Source of the DNA: Myxococcus sp. RHSTA-1-4
GTDB lineage: Bacteria; Myxococcota; Myxococcia; Myxococcales; Myxococcaceae
NCBI RefSeq assembly: GCF_020037125.1
Contig: NZ_JAIQDG010000001.1
Span: forward strand, 248,001 to 312,000
Length of the DNA: 64,000 nt
Direction of reading: 5' to 3'
Shown here: in pieces, positions 10,018-17,608 of the stretch
Layout of the letters: every line of letters starts with the position of its first letter
Position numbering within the stretch: position 1 is the first letter of the stretch
Program-made: the position numbers and the translations under genes
Notes under the pieces: model-generated
What the model was told of the DNA's origin: nothing
What the model saw: the letters and a program-made list of their open reading frames with translations, nothing else
The model's database searches: none

Positions 10018-11085
10018 GTGGCCCGCCTCCGTCCACCCCTGCTGCTCGCCCTCGCCGTGCTCGCCGCCAGCGGTGCGCCCGCGGCCGAGTGGGAGGGTGC
10101 GCTGAAGGCCACCGGCCGTGTGCTGGTGGACACCAACGCCTCGCGGGACTTCTCCGACCCCACCAGCACCACCAGCGGCGGCCTGGACCAGGCCTTGAGC
10201 CTGCTCGGCTCCGCGGAAGGGCGCGCCACCTTCGAGCGCTCCCAGCTGGTGGGCCGCTACGAGCTGGGGCTGCGCAAGTACCTGGGCTTCACGGACGAGG
10301 ACACCCTGGTACAGGCCGGCGCGGTGGAGGGCTCCCTGGCACTGGGCGCGGAGCTGGGACTGGGCATGGAGGGGCACGCGAAGGACCGGCGGGGCGGCTC
10401 GCGGGCGTACTCGGACCTGGGGGCGAGCGCCTTCGTCGAGTACGCACCAGACGTGCGCCTGGCGCTGCGCCTGCGCGCGGGGGCCCGGCGCTTCGTGTAC
10501 CGGCCGGACGGCACCGCCAACTTCGGCGGGCCGGAGCTCGGCGTGCTGGGACGCTACCGCTTCAACCGCCGGCACAGCGTGTCCCTCTTCGGCGAATGGG
10601 GCTCGCGGGGCTATGGAATCCCAGCGCGGACGCGGCCGGCCGCCCCCGACACGCCCCCCGCCGCCTCCCCGGGCCGGCGCGAGGATGGGGCGCTCACGGC
10701 CGGCGTCTCCTACACCTACCGCGGCCCGGTGGCGCTGGGGCTGACGTACGCGTACCAGGAGGTCTCCTCCAACAGCTTCGGGGAGACGGTGCTGCGGCAC
10801 CGCGTGTCGGGCAACGCCGGGGTGCGCCTGCCCTGGCGGCTGACGCTGCTGGCCCAGGGCTCCCTGGGCTTCACCGCCTACCCGGACGGCATCTACCTGT
10901 CCCCGGAAATCATCCTCGTCGAGGAGGACGAGGGACAGAACTCCCTCTCCCTCAAGCTGTCCCGCCCGGTGTCGGAGACGGTGGACGTGGAGGTGTCCTG
11001 GGGCCTGTGGAGCACGCGGCTGCCCCGCAACGAGCTCACCTACACGCGCCAGGTGTTCGGCGTGGGCTTCACCTGGCGCGACTGA
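10018..11085 (+). CDS. Predicted outer-membrane beta-barrel protein
   Basis: The product is 355 residues from a GTG at 10018. A signal peptide (LLLALAVLAASGAPAAEWEG) precedes a chain of amphipathic beta-strands with alternating aromatic and small residues (RFVYRPDG, LGVLGRYRFNRRHSVSLFGEWGS, VALGLTYAYQEVSS). The protein ends in a barrel-like strand (RQVFGVGFTWRD). It could be a porin-like or surface barrel; substrate unknown. TATGGT ends nine bases before the GTG and no Shine-Dalgarno is seen. The open frame extends far upstream, but those residues overlap the divergent lipoprotein promoter and look non-coding. Confidence 0.65.
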   Translation: MARLRPPLLLALAVLAASGAPAAEWEGALKATGRVLVDTNASRDFSDPTSTTSGGLDQALSLLGSAEGRATFERSQLVGRYELGLRKYLGFTDEDTLVQAGAVEGSLALGAELGLGMEGHAKDRRGGSRAYSDLGASAFVEYAPDVRLALRLRAGARRFVYRPDGTANFGGPELGVLGRYRFNRRHSVSLFGEWGSRGYGIPARTRPAAPDTPPAASPGRREDGALTAGVSYTYRGPVALGLTYAYQEVSSNSFGETVLRHRVSGNAGVRLPWRLTLLAQGSLGFTAYPDGIYLSPEIILVEEDEGQNSLSLKLSRPVSETVDVEVSWGLWSTRLPRNELTYTRQVFGVGFTWRD

Positions 11086-11101
11086 GGGGCCGGCGGGGCC
11101 C

Positions 11102-11416
11102 TCACCCCAGGTCGGCGACGCGCTCGTCAATCTCCTCGGCGAGGCCGGGGTGCCCCTGGGCCAGGGCGTGCTCCTTCGCGCGGCCGAACACCTCGCGGGC
11201 CTTCTGCGTCTCCCCCGCCCCGGCCCAGGCGTCGCCCAGGGCCACCAGGGCGGCGGCATAGGCCGGGTCCAGCCGGACGGCGGCCTCCAGGCTCTGGGCG
11301 GCCTCGGCGTACCGCCTCTGCTCCAGGTACAGCTTCCCGAGGGAGAAGTGGGTCATGGGGGAATCCGGGAAGTCGGCCACCATCTTCTTGAACTGCTCCA
11401 GCCGGGCGTCGCTCAT
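11102..11416 (-). CDS. Small TPR protein
   Basis: The product is 104 residues, soluble, with no signal peptide. It holds two to three tetratricopeptide repeats: MTHFSLGKLYLEQRRYAEAA, then a DPAYAAALVALGDAWAGAG unit and a partial C-terminal helix. A longer upstream frame exists, but its residues are low-complexity readings of the Lys/Ala-rich rsfS start on the other strand. The ATG at 11416 opens with MSDARLEQF. The role is probably protein-protein interaction; partner unknown. It is divergent from rsfS. Confidence 0.7.
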   Translation of the reverse strand: MSDARLEQFKKMVADFPDSPMTHFSLGKLYLEQRRYAEAAQSLEAAVRLDPAYAAALVALGDAWAGAGETQKAREVFGRAKEHALAQGHPGLAEEIDERVADLG

Positions 11417-11462
11417 GGACAACAGCAGATAGAGGACGGCTGCCCCATTGCCAAGGGTGCGG

Positions 11463-11468
11463 TAGGGT
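11463..11468 (+). promoter_or_regulatory. TAGGGT hexamer before rsfS
   Basis: It ends nine bases before the rsfS ATG; no Shine-Dalgarno is present in the gap. Confidence 0.45.
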
Positions 11469-11477
11469 GCGCCGCAC

Positions 11478-12014
11478 ATGGCCACGAAGAAGAAGACGAG
11501 CACGAAAAAGAGCACCGGCCGGGCACCGGCGCGGAAGAAGACAGCGGGCAAGGCCCCGGCGGGCAAGGCCCCGGCGCGCAAGAAGACGGCGGGCCGGGCC
11601 CCGGCGCGCAAGAAGGCGAAGCTGCCACCCGCCCCACAACAGCAGGTGGGCCCGGCGGAGAACCCCCGGGCGAAGGCGATGGCCCAGCGCATCGCCCAGC
11701 TCCTGCTCGACAAGAAGGCCCAGGACGTCGTCATCCTCGACGTGCGCGGGATGACGTCCTACGCGGACTACTTCGTCATCGCCTCCGGCGAGAGCGACCG
11801 CCAGGTGAGCGCCATGGCGGAGAACGTCCAGGTCCAGCTCAAGACGCCGGAGGAGGGCGGCCTGCGCCCCATCGGCACCGAGGGCCTGGAGACGGGCCAG
11901 TGGGTGCTGCTGGACTACGGCGAGGTGGTGGCGCACCTGTTCCTCACGGACCTGCGCGCCCACTATGACCTCGAGGGCCTCTGGGCCGACGCGGCGCGGG
12001 AGAAGGTGGCCTGA
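11478..12014 (+). CDS. rsfS: Ribosomal silencing factor RsfS with a basic N-terminal extension
   Basis: RsfS binds ribosomal protein uL14 and blocks joining of the two subunits when nutrients are short. The family domain starts near residue 62 and includes [22 protein letters not shown] and [14 protein letters not shown]. The protein is 178 residues against the usual 105-120. The extra length is an N-terminal tail of about 50 residues made of [17 protein letters not shown]-type repeats, similar to histone H1 tails. The gene order rsfS-rlmH is conserved in many bacteria. The ATG lies nine bases after a TAGGGT hexamer, with no Shine-Dalgarno. Confidence 0.93.
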   Translation: MATKKKTSTKKSTGRAPARKKTAGKAPAGKAPARKKTAGRAPARKKAKLPPAPQQQVGPAENPRAKAMAQRIAQLLLDKKAQDVVILDVRGMTSYADYFVIASGESDRQVSAMAENVQVQLKTPEEGGLRPIGTEGLETGQWVLLDYGEVVAHLFLTDLRAHYDLEGLWADAAREKVA

Positions 12015-12475
12015 AGGTCCGCCTCCTCTCCATTGGCAGGGACCGCTCGGGCCTGTACGAGCCCGCGGTCCAGGAGTACGCCAGGCGTCTGGGCCACTAC
12101 ACCCGCTTCGAGCTGGTGGAGCTGTCCGAGGCCAGCGGCAAGAAGCTCAAGCCCGGAGAGGCGAAGGCCGCGGAGGCCGACGCCATCCTGGCGAAGCGCA
12201 AGCCGCAGGACTGGATTGTGGCGCTGGACGAGCGCGGCTCGCTCCTCGACTCGGTGGAGCTGAGCCGCTACGTGGGCAAGGCCCAGACGGGCGCGAAGGA
12301 TTTGCTCTTCGTCATCGGCGGTGACGAGGGGCTGGACGAGCGGGTGCGGGAGGCGGCGAACCTGACGCTGTCGCTGTCGAAGATGACGCTGCCGCACCGG
12401 CTGGCGCGCGTGGTGCTCATCGAGCAGCTCTACCGCGCCTTCACCATCCTCAAGGGCGAGCCCTACCACAAGTAG
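12011..12475 (+). CDS. rlmH: 23S rRNA (pseudouridine-1915 N3)-methyltransferase RlmH, probable CTG start
   Basis: The product is 154 residues, the family's normal length. RlmH methylates pseudouridine 1915 of 23S rRNA in the assembled 70S ribosome. The SPOUT-fold motifs [13 protein letters not shown] and [24 protein letters not shown] are present. The family N-terminus ([18 protein letters not shown]) begins at a CTG at 12011. No ATG, GTG or TTG occurs in this frame between the stop at 11966 and position 12116, and a GTG start at 12116 would delete the first strand and helix. The CTG sits in a CTGA overlap with the rsfS stop, with GGAGAAGG just upstream, which supports coupled non-canonical initiation. 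Confidence 0.9.
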   Translation: MKVRLLSIGRDRSGLYEPAVQEYARRLGHYTRFELVELSEASGKKLKPGEAKAAEADAILAKRKPQDWIVALDERGSLLDSVELSRYVGKAQTGAKDLLFVIGGDEGLDERVREAANLTLSLSKMTLPHRLARVVLIEQLYRAFTILKGEPYHK

Positions 12476-12560
12476 GCAACCAGGCGGGCCGGGCCCTGAC
12501 GTGAAGGGCCTGGCCTGGAGCACCCGTCAGGGCCGGACGAGGAGTGGCGTCAGCGGGGGC

Positions 12561-13715
12561 ATGAGCACCGCCGCCGAGAATCCCGCCTCTTCCTCCGCGC
12601 CCCCCGCGCATGTCCGCGTCATCGCCTCGTCCCAATCGTGGATAGAGGGCGAGGCCGTGCGCCAGCTCGAAGCCATGGCGCGACTGCCCGGCATGCGCCT
12701 GGCGGTGGGGCTTCCGGACCTGCACCCCGGCAAGGGGGCCCCGGTGGGCGCCGCCTTCACGTCCGAGGGCTTCCTCTATCCCTACCTCGTCGGCAACGAC
12801 ATCGGCTGCGGCATGGGACTGTGGGACGTGGACCTGCCGGCGCGGAAGGCGAAGCCGGAGCGGTGGGCGGCGAAGCTGGATCTGGAAGGGCCGTGGAGCG
12901 GAGACGTCGAGGGCTTCCTGCACGAGCAGGGCGTGAAGTCCTCCGGCTTCGAGATGGCGCTGGGCACGGTGGGCGGCGGCAACCACTTCGCGGAGGTGCA
13001 GCGGGTGGACGCGGTGCACGACGCGGAGGCCTTCGCGGCGCTGGGGTTGGCGGTGGACCGGTTGCTGCTGCTGGTGCACTCGGGCTCGCGGGGCCTGGGC
13101 GAGGCGATTCTCCGGGCGCACGTGGACCGGCACGCGGCGGGCGGGCTGGTGGAGGACTCGGCGGAAGCGCGGACGTACCTCGCGCGGCATGACCACGCGG
13201 TGGCGTGGGGCCGGGCCAACCGGGCGCTGGTGGCGCGGCGGGTGCTGGACGGCATCGGCGCGCAGGGCCGGAGGGTGCTGGACGTCTGCCACAACAGCGT
13301 CACCCCCTGTCGCGCCGGAGGACGGATGCAGTGGCTGCACCGCAAGGGCGCGGCCCCCTCGGATGAAGGCCCGGTGGTGATTCCCGGCAGCCGCGGAGCA
13401 CTGAGCTACCTGGTGGCGCCGGTGGGAGACGGGACGGGCAGCGCGCACAGCCTGGCGCATGGCGCCGGCCGCAAGTGGACGCGCACCGCCGCCCGGGAGC
13501 GCATGCGCGAGCGCTTCACCGCGGAGTCCCTCACGCGCACGGCCTTCAAGAGCCACGTGGTGTGTGAGAACAAGGACCTCCTCTTCGAGGAGGCGCCGCC
13601 CGCGTACAAGGCCATCGACCGCGTGGTGACGGACCTGGTGGAAGCGGGCCTCGTGCGCGTGGTGGCCACGCTGGCGCCTGTCCTGACGTATAAGACGCGC
13701 TCCCAGGGGGAGTGA
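12561..13715 (+). CDS. RtcB-family RNA ligase, type associated with release factor H
   Basis: The product is 384 residues, shorter than canonical RtcB (about 405-480) and matching the release-factor-H-coupled subfamily. RtcB joins 2',3'-cyclic phosphate and 5'-hydroxyl RNA ends using GTP and Mn2+. The metal-binding Cys is C83 in GNDIGCGM. Other core motifs are GGGNHFAE, HSGSRGLG, VCHNSV and PGSRG, and the guanylated His is H300 in SLAHGAGR. All key residues are present. Neither prfH nor rtcA is next to it. An earlier ATG-like start at 12501 would add 20 residues; 12561 is preferred because it opens MSTAAEN and the added part looks random. Confidence 0.88.
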   Translation: MSTAAENPASSSAPPAHVRVIASSQSWIEGEAVRQLEAMARLPGMRLAVGLPDLHPGKGAPVGAAFTSEGFLYPYLVGNDIGCGMGLWDVDLPARKAKPERWAAKLDLEGPWSGDVEGFLHEQGVKSSGFEMALGTVGGGNHFAEVQRVDAVHDAEAFAALGLAVDRLLLLVHSGSRGLGEAILRAHVDRHAAGGLVEDSAEARTYLARHDHAVAWGRANRALVARRVLDGIGAQGRRVLDVCHNSVTPCRAGGRMQWLHRKGAAPSDEGPVVIPGSRGALSYLVAPVGDGTGSAHSLAHGAGRKWTRTAARERMRERFTAESLTRTAFKSHVVCENKDLLFEEAPPAYKAIDRVVTDLVEAGLVRVVATLAPVLTYKTRSQGE

Positions 13716-13780
13716 CGGCCTTCCGGTAGCCAGGGTGAGGGGCTGACGCTTTTGTACTCTCCGCCCGGCGCCCGCGTGGT

Positions 13781-13786
13781 TAGGGT
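13781..13786 (+). promoter_or_regulatory. TAGGGT hexamer before gpmI, candidate -10 box of a leaderless message
   Basis: TAGGGT ends six bases before the gpmI ATG, with no Shine-Dalgarno. Initiation the usual six to seven bases after a -10 box would fall on the ATG. No convincing -35 at normal spacing. Confidence 0.5.
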
Positions 13787-13792
13787 TCGGCC

Positions 13793-15334
13793 ATGACTCC
13801 CACGCACAAGGTTCTGCTCTGCATCCTGGATGGCTGGGGCATCCGCCAGGAGCGCGATGCGAATGCCATCCTCCTGGCCGGCACCCCACACCTCGACAAG
13901 CTGGCGAGCCCCTACCCCTTCACCGAGCTGCAAACGGCCGGACTGGCCGTGGGCCTGCCCGAGGGGCAGATGGGCAACTCGGAGGTGGGCCACACCAACA
14001 TCGGCGCGGGCCGCATCGTCTACCAGGACCTGGTGCGCATCAACCGCGCCGCCGAGTCCGGCGAGCTGGCGCAGAACCCCGTGCTGCGCGCGGCCATGGA
14101 CGGCGTGAAGGCCGACGGCAAGGCGCTACACCTGCTGGGGCTGGTGTCACCGGGCGGTGTGCACTCGTCCATGGAGCACCTGTACGCACTGCTGCGCGCC
14201 GCGCGCGACAGGAACGTGCCCCACGTCTACGTGCACGCCTTCCTGGACGGGCGCGACACCCCGCCGCAGAGCGCGCTGGGCTACGTGGAGGAGCTGGAGC
14301 GCTTCCTCCACAAGAACCAGGCCGGCCGCATCGCCACGGTGAGCGGGCGCTACTACGCCATGGACCGCGACAAGCGGTGGGACCGGGTGCACCAGGCCTA
14401 CGAGGCGATGGTGTTCGGCCGCGGCCCGAAGGCGCCGGACGCGCTGAGCGCCATCCGTGCCTCGTACGCGGAGAAGGTGACGGACGAGTTCGTGAAGCCC
14501 ACCGTGCTGGCCAGCGGTGACGGCACCCCGGTGGGCCGCATCCAGGACGGCGACACCATCATCTTCTTCAACTTCCGCGCGGACCGGGCGCGGGAGATGA
14601 CGCAGGCGCTGGCGTACCCGGACTTCAAGGAGTTCGACCGGGGCGGGCTGCGGCTGGGCCGCTACGTGTGCATGACCCGGTACGACGAGACGTTCGACCT
14701 GCCGGTGGCCTTCGGGCCGGACCAGCCGCAGGACATCTTCCCGGAGCTGCTGTCGCACCAGGGCCTGCGCCAGTTCCGCACGGCGGAGACGGAGAAGTAC
14801 GCGCACGTGACGTTCTTCTTCAACGGCGGCCGCGAGGTGGTGTACCCGGGCGAGGACCGGCACCTGGTGCCCAGCCCGCGCGACGTGAAGACGTATGACT
14901 TGAAGCCGGAGATGTCCGCGCGCGAGGTGACGGCGGAGCTGGTGCGGCGGCTCGACTCGGGGGTGTACGACTTCGCGCTGGTGAACTTCGCCAACCCGGA
15001 CATGGTGGGCCACAGCGGCCGGCTGGACGCGGCGATGCAGGCGGTGCGGGTGGTGGACGAGTGCCTCGGCGTGCTGGGCAAGGCGTGCGAGCGCAACGGC
15101 TGGGTGATGGCCATCTCCGCCGACCACGGCAACTGCGAGCAGATGGTGGACCCGGTGACGGGCGAGCCGCACACCGCGCACACCCTCAACCCGGTGCCCT
15201 TCCACCTCATCCACCCGGACTTCCGCGGGCAGAAGCTGCGCCCCGGCATCCTCGCGGACATCGCCCCCACGCTGTGCAAGGTGATGGGGCTGCCGCAGTC
15301 GAAGGAGATGAACCGGCAGGGCCTGCTGCCGTGA
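13793..15334 (+). CDS. gpmI: 2,3-bisphosphoglycerate-independent phosphoglycerate mutase
   Basis: The product is 513 residues, the normal length. It interconverts 3- and 2-phosphoglycerate in glycolysis through a phosphoserine intermediate and two Mn2+ ions. The metal-binding D13 is in ILDGWG, the catalytic Ser is S63 in MGNSEVGHTNIGAGR, the substrate loop is HAFLDGRDTPP, and the second metal cluster is in NPDMVGHSG and SADHGNCEQM. Start ATG 13793 is six bases after a TAGGGT hexamer with no Shine-Dalgarno. It is followed 19 bases later by comF. Confidence 0.97.
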   Translation: MTPTHKVLLCILDGWGIRQERDANAILLAGTPHLDKLASPYPFTELQTAGLAVGLPEGQMGNSEVGHTNIGAGRIVYQDLVRINRAAESGELAQNPVLRAAMDGVKADGKALHLLGLVSPGGVHSSMEHLYALLRAARDRNVPHVYVHAFLDGRDTPPQSALGYVEELERFLHKNQAGRIATVSGRYYAMDRDKRWDRVHQAYEAMVFGRGPKAPDALSAIRASYAEKVTDEFVKPTVLASGDGTPVGRIQDGDTIIFFNFRADRAREMTQALAYPDFKEFDRGGLRLGRYVCMTRYDETFDLPVAFGPDQPQDIFPELLSHQGLRQFRTAETEKYAHVTFFFNGGREVVYPGEDRHLVPSPRDVKTYDLKPEMSAREVTAELVRRLDSGVYDFALVNFANPDMVGHSGRLDAAMQAVRVVDECLGVLGKACERNGWVMAISADHGNCEQMVDPVTGEPHTAHTLNPVPFHLIHPDFRGQKLRPGILADIAPTLCKVMGLPQSKEMNRQGLLP

Positions 15335-15353
15335 CGGGCCGGGGGCCGCACCG

Positions 15354-16055
15354 GTGCTGAAGGCGCTGCTGGACCTGCTCTACCCGCCGGCGTGCATCGC
15401 CTGCGCGAAGGTGCTGCCGGGCCCCGGCAGCTTCTTCTGCGAGACGTGCGACACGGCGGTGGAGCGGCTGCCTCCGGCGTGCTGCCGCACCTGCGCGGAG
15501 CCCGGGACGTTTCCCGGCGGCGCCTGTCCCCGCTGCCGCGCGGCGCCGCCCCCGTTCTCCCGCGCCTGGGCGCCCTTCGCCCATGAGGGGCCCCTGGCGC
15601 GCGCCATCCACCGGTTCAAGTACGAGGACCACCCGGAGCTGGCCGCGCCGCTGGCGGAGTTGCTCGCGGACGAGGCCCGAGACTTCCTGGGCCGGGCGCC
15701 CGCGTGCGTGGTGGCACTGCCGCTGCACACGCGCCGCTATCACGCGCGCAAGTACGACCAGGCGCAGCTCCTCGCGGGAGTGCTGGCGAAGCGCACCGGC
15801 CGCGAGGCTCCCGTGGGCTGGCTCTCGCGCACCCGCGAGACACAGCGGCAGGTGGGGCTGAACGAGGCCGAGCGCGCGCGCAACGTGGCCAGCGCCTTCA
15901 CCGCCGCCGCCCATGTGAAGGGGCGCGAGGTGCTGCTGGTGGATGACGTCTTCACCACCGGGGCCACCGCCCGCGCCGCCGCCACCGCGCTGCGCGAAGC
16001 CGGGGCCGTGCGGGTGGAGGTGCTGACGCTGGCGCGGGCCTTCAGCCTCACCTGA
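15354..16055 (+). CDS. ComF-family phosphoribosyltransferase-like protein
   Basis: The product is 233 residues from a GTG. The N-terminal zinc-binding region has CxxC pairs (CIAC, CETC, CRTC, CPRC in residues 14-60). The C-terminal PRTase-fold motif is VLLVDDVFTTGATA. ComF proteins are linked to DNA uptake and also found in non-competent species; in myxobacteria the role is not established. It is co-directional with gpmI and probably co-transcribed. Confidence 0.9.
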   Translation: MLKALLDLLYPPACIACAKVLPGPGSFFCETCDTAVERLPPACCRTCAEPGTFPGGACPRCRAAPPPFSRAWAPFAHEGPLARAIHRFKYEDHPELAAPLAELLADEARDFLGRAPACVVALPLHTRRYHARKYDQAQLLAGVLAKRTGREAPVGWLSRTRETQRQVGLNEAERARNVASAFTAAAHVKGREVLLVDDVFTTGATARAAATALREAGAVRVEVLTLARAFSLT

Positions 16056-16174
16056 GCCACACGCTTCGCCCCGGATTCCTCACGGCGTGGCTCTCGCCCG
16101 GTAAGACTTCACCCATCTCTCTTGGCAGTCTGGTTTTACCCACTACCGTTTCCGCCACTGCTGTGCTTTTGCAA

Positions 16175-16200
16175 CGACTCCCCATCCGCGAATGGAGTCG
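16175..16200 (+). promoter_or_regulatory. Hairpin covering the ribosome binding site of the beta-propeller gene
   Basis: CGACTCC (16175-16181) pairs with GGAGTCG (16194-16200), a 7-bp stem with a 12-base loop. The GGAG at 16194-16197 is the best Shine-Dalgarno for the ATG at 16205, so the stem would sequester it. Confidence 0.45.
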
Positions 16201-16204
16201 ACAG

Positions 16205-17476
16205 ATGAAGAAGTCCCTGTGGAGCATGTTCGGTCTGGCGGGCGTCATGACGGCCCTGGGTGCGCCGCTTTCCGCCTCGGCGCAGGTTCCTCCTCCCGCC
16301 TGGGTGCAGCAGCTCGGGTCGAACCTGGACGAGCAGGCCCAGGCCGTGGCCGTCTCGGGCAGCAGCGTCTACGTGGTGGGCCACACCACCGGCCAGCTCG
16401 GCTCGCAGCCGGCGGCGGGCGGCCAGGACGTCTTCGTCGCGAAGTACGACACCGCGGGCGCGCTGCAGTGGGTGCGCCAGCTCGGCACGAGCCAGAGTGA
16501 CCGCGCCATGGCGGTGGCCACCGACGCGGCCGGCAACGTGTACCTCGCCGGCCATACCTTCGGCGGCTTCGACTTCTACGTGAATGCGGGCGGCCTCGAC
16601 TTCTACGTCGCCAAGTACGACACACAGGGCAACCGCCTGTGGCTGCGCCAGCGCGGCACCGCCATGGACGACTTCGCCACGGACATCGCCCTGGGCGCGG
16701 AGGACACGCTCTACGTCACGGGCTACACGGGGGGCAGCTTCGCCAACGGTGGCAACCCCAACAACTACGACGTGATGGTGGCCCTGTATGACACGGACGG
16801 CGCCCCGTACTGGCTGCAGCAGTACGGCACCAGCCGCAGCGACGTGGCGCAGTCCATCGCGGTGACGCCCAACCACGAGGTCTACGTGACGGGCCAGACC
16901 TTCGGCAGCATGGACGGCACCACCACCCCGGTGGGCACCGACATCTTCCTGATGCGGCTCAACATCCTGGGCATCCAGCAGTGGGTGCGCCAGGTGGGCG
17001 CCGCCGACCTCGACTACGGCACCGGCGTGGCCGTGAGCACGGACGGCGGCGTGTACCTGACGGGCTACAGCTTCGGGACGCTGGATGGGAATCCCCAGTC
17101 GGGCCTGGTGGACGCGCTGCTCGCGCGCTACGACAACCAGGGCAACCGCCAGTGGAGCCGCATGCTGGGCAGCGTCCAGGTGGACCAGGCCCATGGCGTC
17201 GCGGTCGCCGCGGACGGCACCGTGCAGGTGACGGGCTTCACCGCAGGCGCGCTGGACGGGAATGCCTACGCCGGGCTGAACGACCTGTTCCTCACGCGGT
17301 ACGACGCGCTGGGCAACAAGCTCGGCACGCGCGTGGTGGGCAGCGGCTTCTCCGACGTCGGCCGGGGCGTGGCGGTGGACGCCAGCGGCAACGCGTACGT
17401 GACGGGCTCCACGTACGGCGGCCTCGGCGGCAACACCAGCGCGGGCGGGTACGACGCCTTCCTCATCCGCTTCTGA
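16205..17476 (+). CDS. Exported SBBP-repeat beta-propeller protein
   Basis: The product is 423 residues. A signal peptide (MKKSLWSMFGLAGV...ASAQ) is followed by about seven repeats of roughly 50 residues, each carrying a form of W-x-R-Q-x-G-(T/S), then V-A-(V/T)-D-x-x-G-N-V-Y-x-x-G-x-T-x-G and a D-x-F-x-x-(K/R)-Y-D end. This is the seven-bladed beta-propeller (SBBP) pattern found in secreted and surface proteins of myxobacteria. Ligand unknown. GGAG seven bases before the ATG is the ribosome binding site, and it lies inside a hairpin (see separate entry). Confidence 0.85.
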   Translation: MKKSLWSMFGLAGVMTALGAPLSASAQVPPPAWVQQLGSNLDEQAQAVAVSGSSVYVVGHTTGQLGSQPAAGGQDVFVAKYDTAGALQWVRQLGTSQSDRAMAVATDAAGNVYLAGHTFGGFDFYVNAGGLDFYVAKYDTQGNRLWLRQRGTAMDDFATDIALGAEDTLYVTGYTGGSFANGGNPNNYDVMVALYDTDGAPYWLQQYGTSRSDVAQSIAVTPNHEVYVTGQTFGSMDGTTTPVGTDIFLMRLNILGIQQWVRQVGAADLDYGTGVAVSTDGGVYLTGYSFGTLDGNPQSGLVDALLARYDNQGNRQWSRMLGSVQVDQAHGVAVAADGTVQVTGFTAGALDGNAYAGLNDLFLTRYDALGNKLGTRVVGSGFSDVGRGVAVDASGNAYVTGSTYGGLGGNTSAGGYDAFLIRF

Positions 17477-17503
17477 CGCCGAGGAGCGAATACGGGGAGT
17501 GAG

Positions 17504-17522
17504 GCGTGAGCGTCACTCACGC
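17504..17522 (+). terminator. Hairpin after the beta-propeller gene, terminator-like
   Basis: GCGTGAG (17504-17510) and CTCACGC (17516-17522) form a perfect 7-bp stem with a 5-base loop, 27 bases after the stop at 17476. No T-tract follows. Confidence 0.4.
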
Positions 17523-17596
17523 ACACGAGGAGGCGGGGCTGGATGGCGGATGCCCCCCTCTCCCGCCCTCCTGCTCCACGCCTCGGGAAGGCGGGA

Positions 17597-17602
17597 TAGC
17601 CT
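17597..17602 (+). promoter_or_regulatory. TAGCCT hexamer before the M1 peptidase gene
   Basis: It ends six bases before the ATG at 17609; no Shine-Dalgarno is seen. Confidence 0.4.
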
Positions 17603-17608
17603 CGCGCC

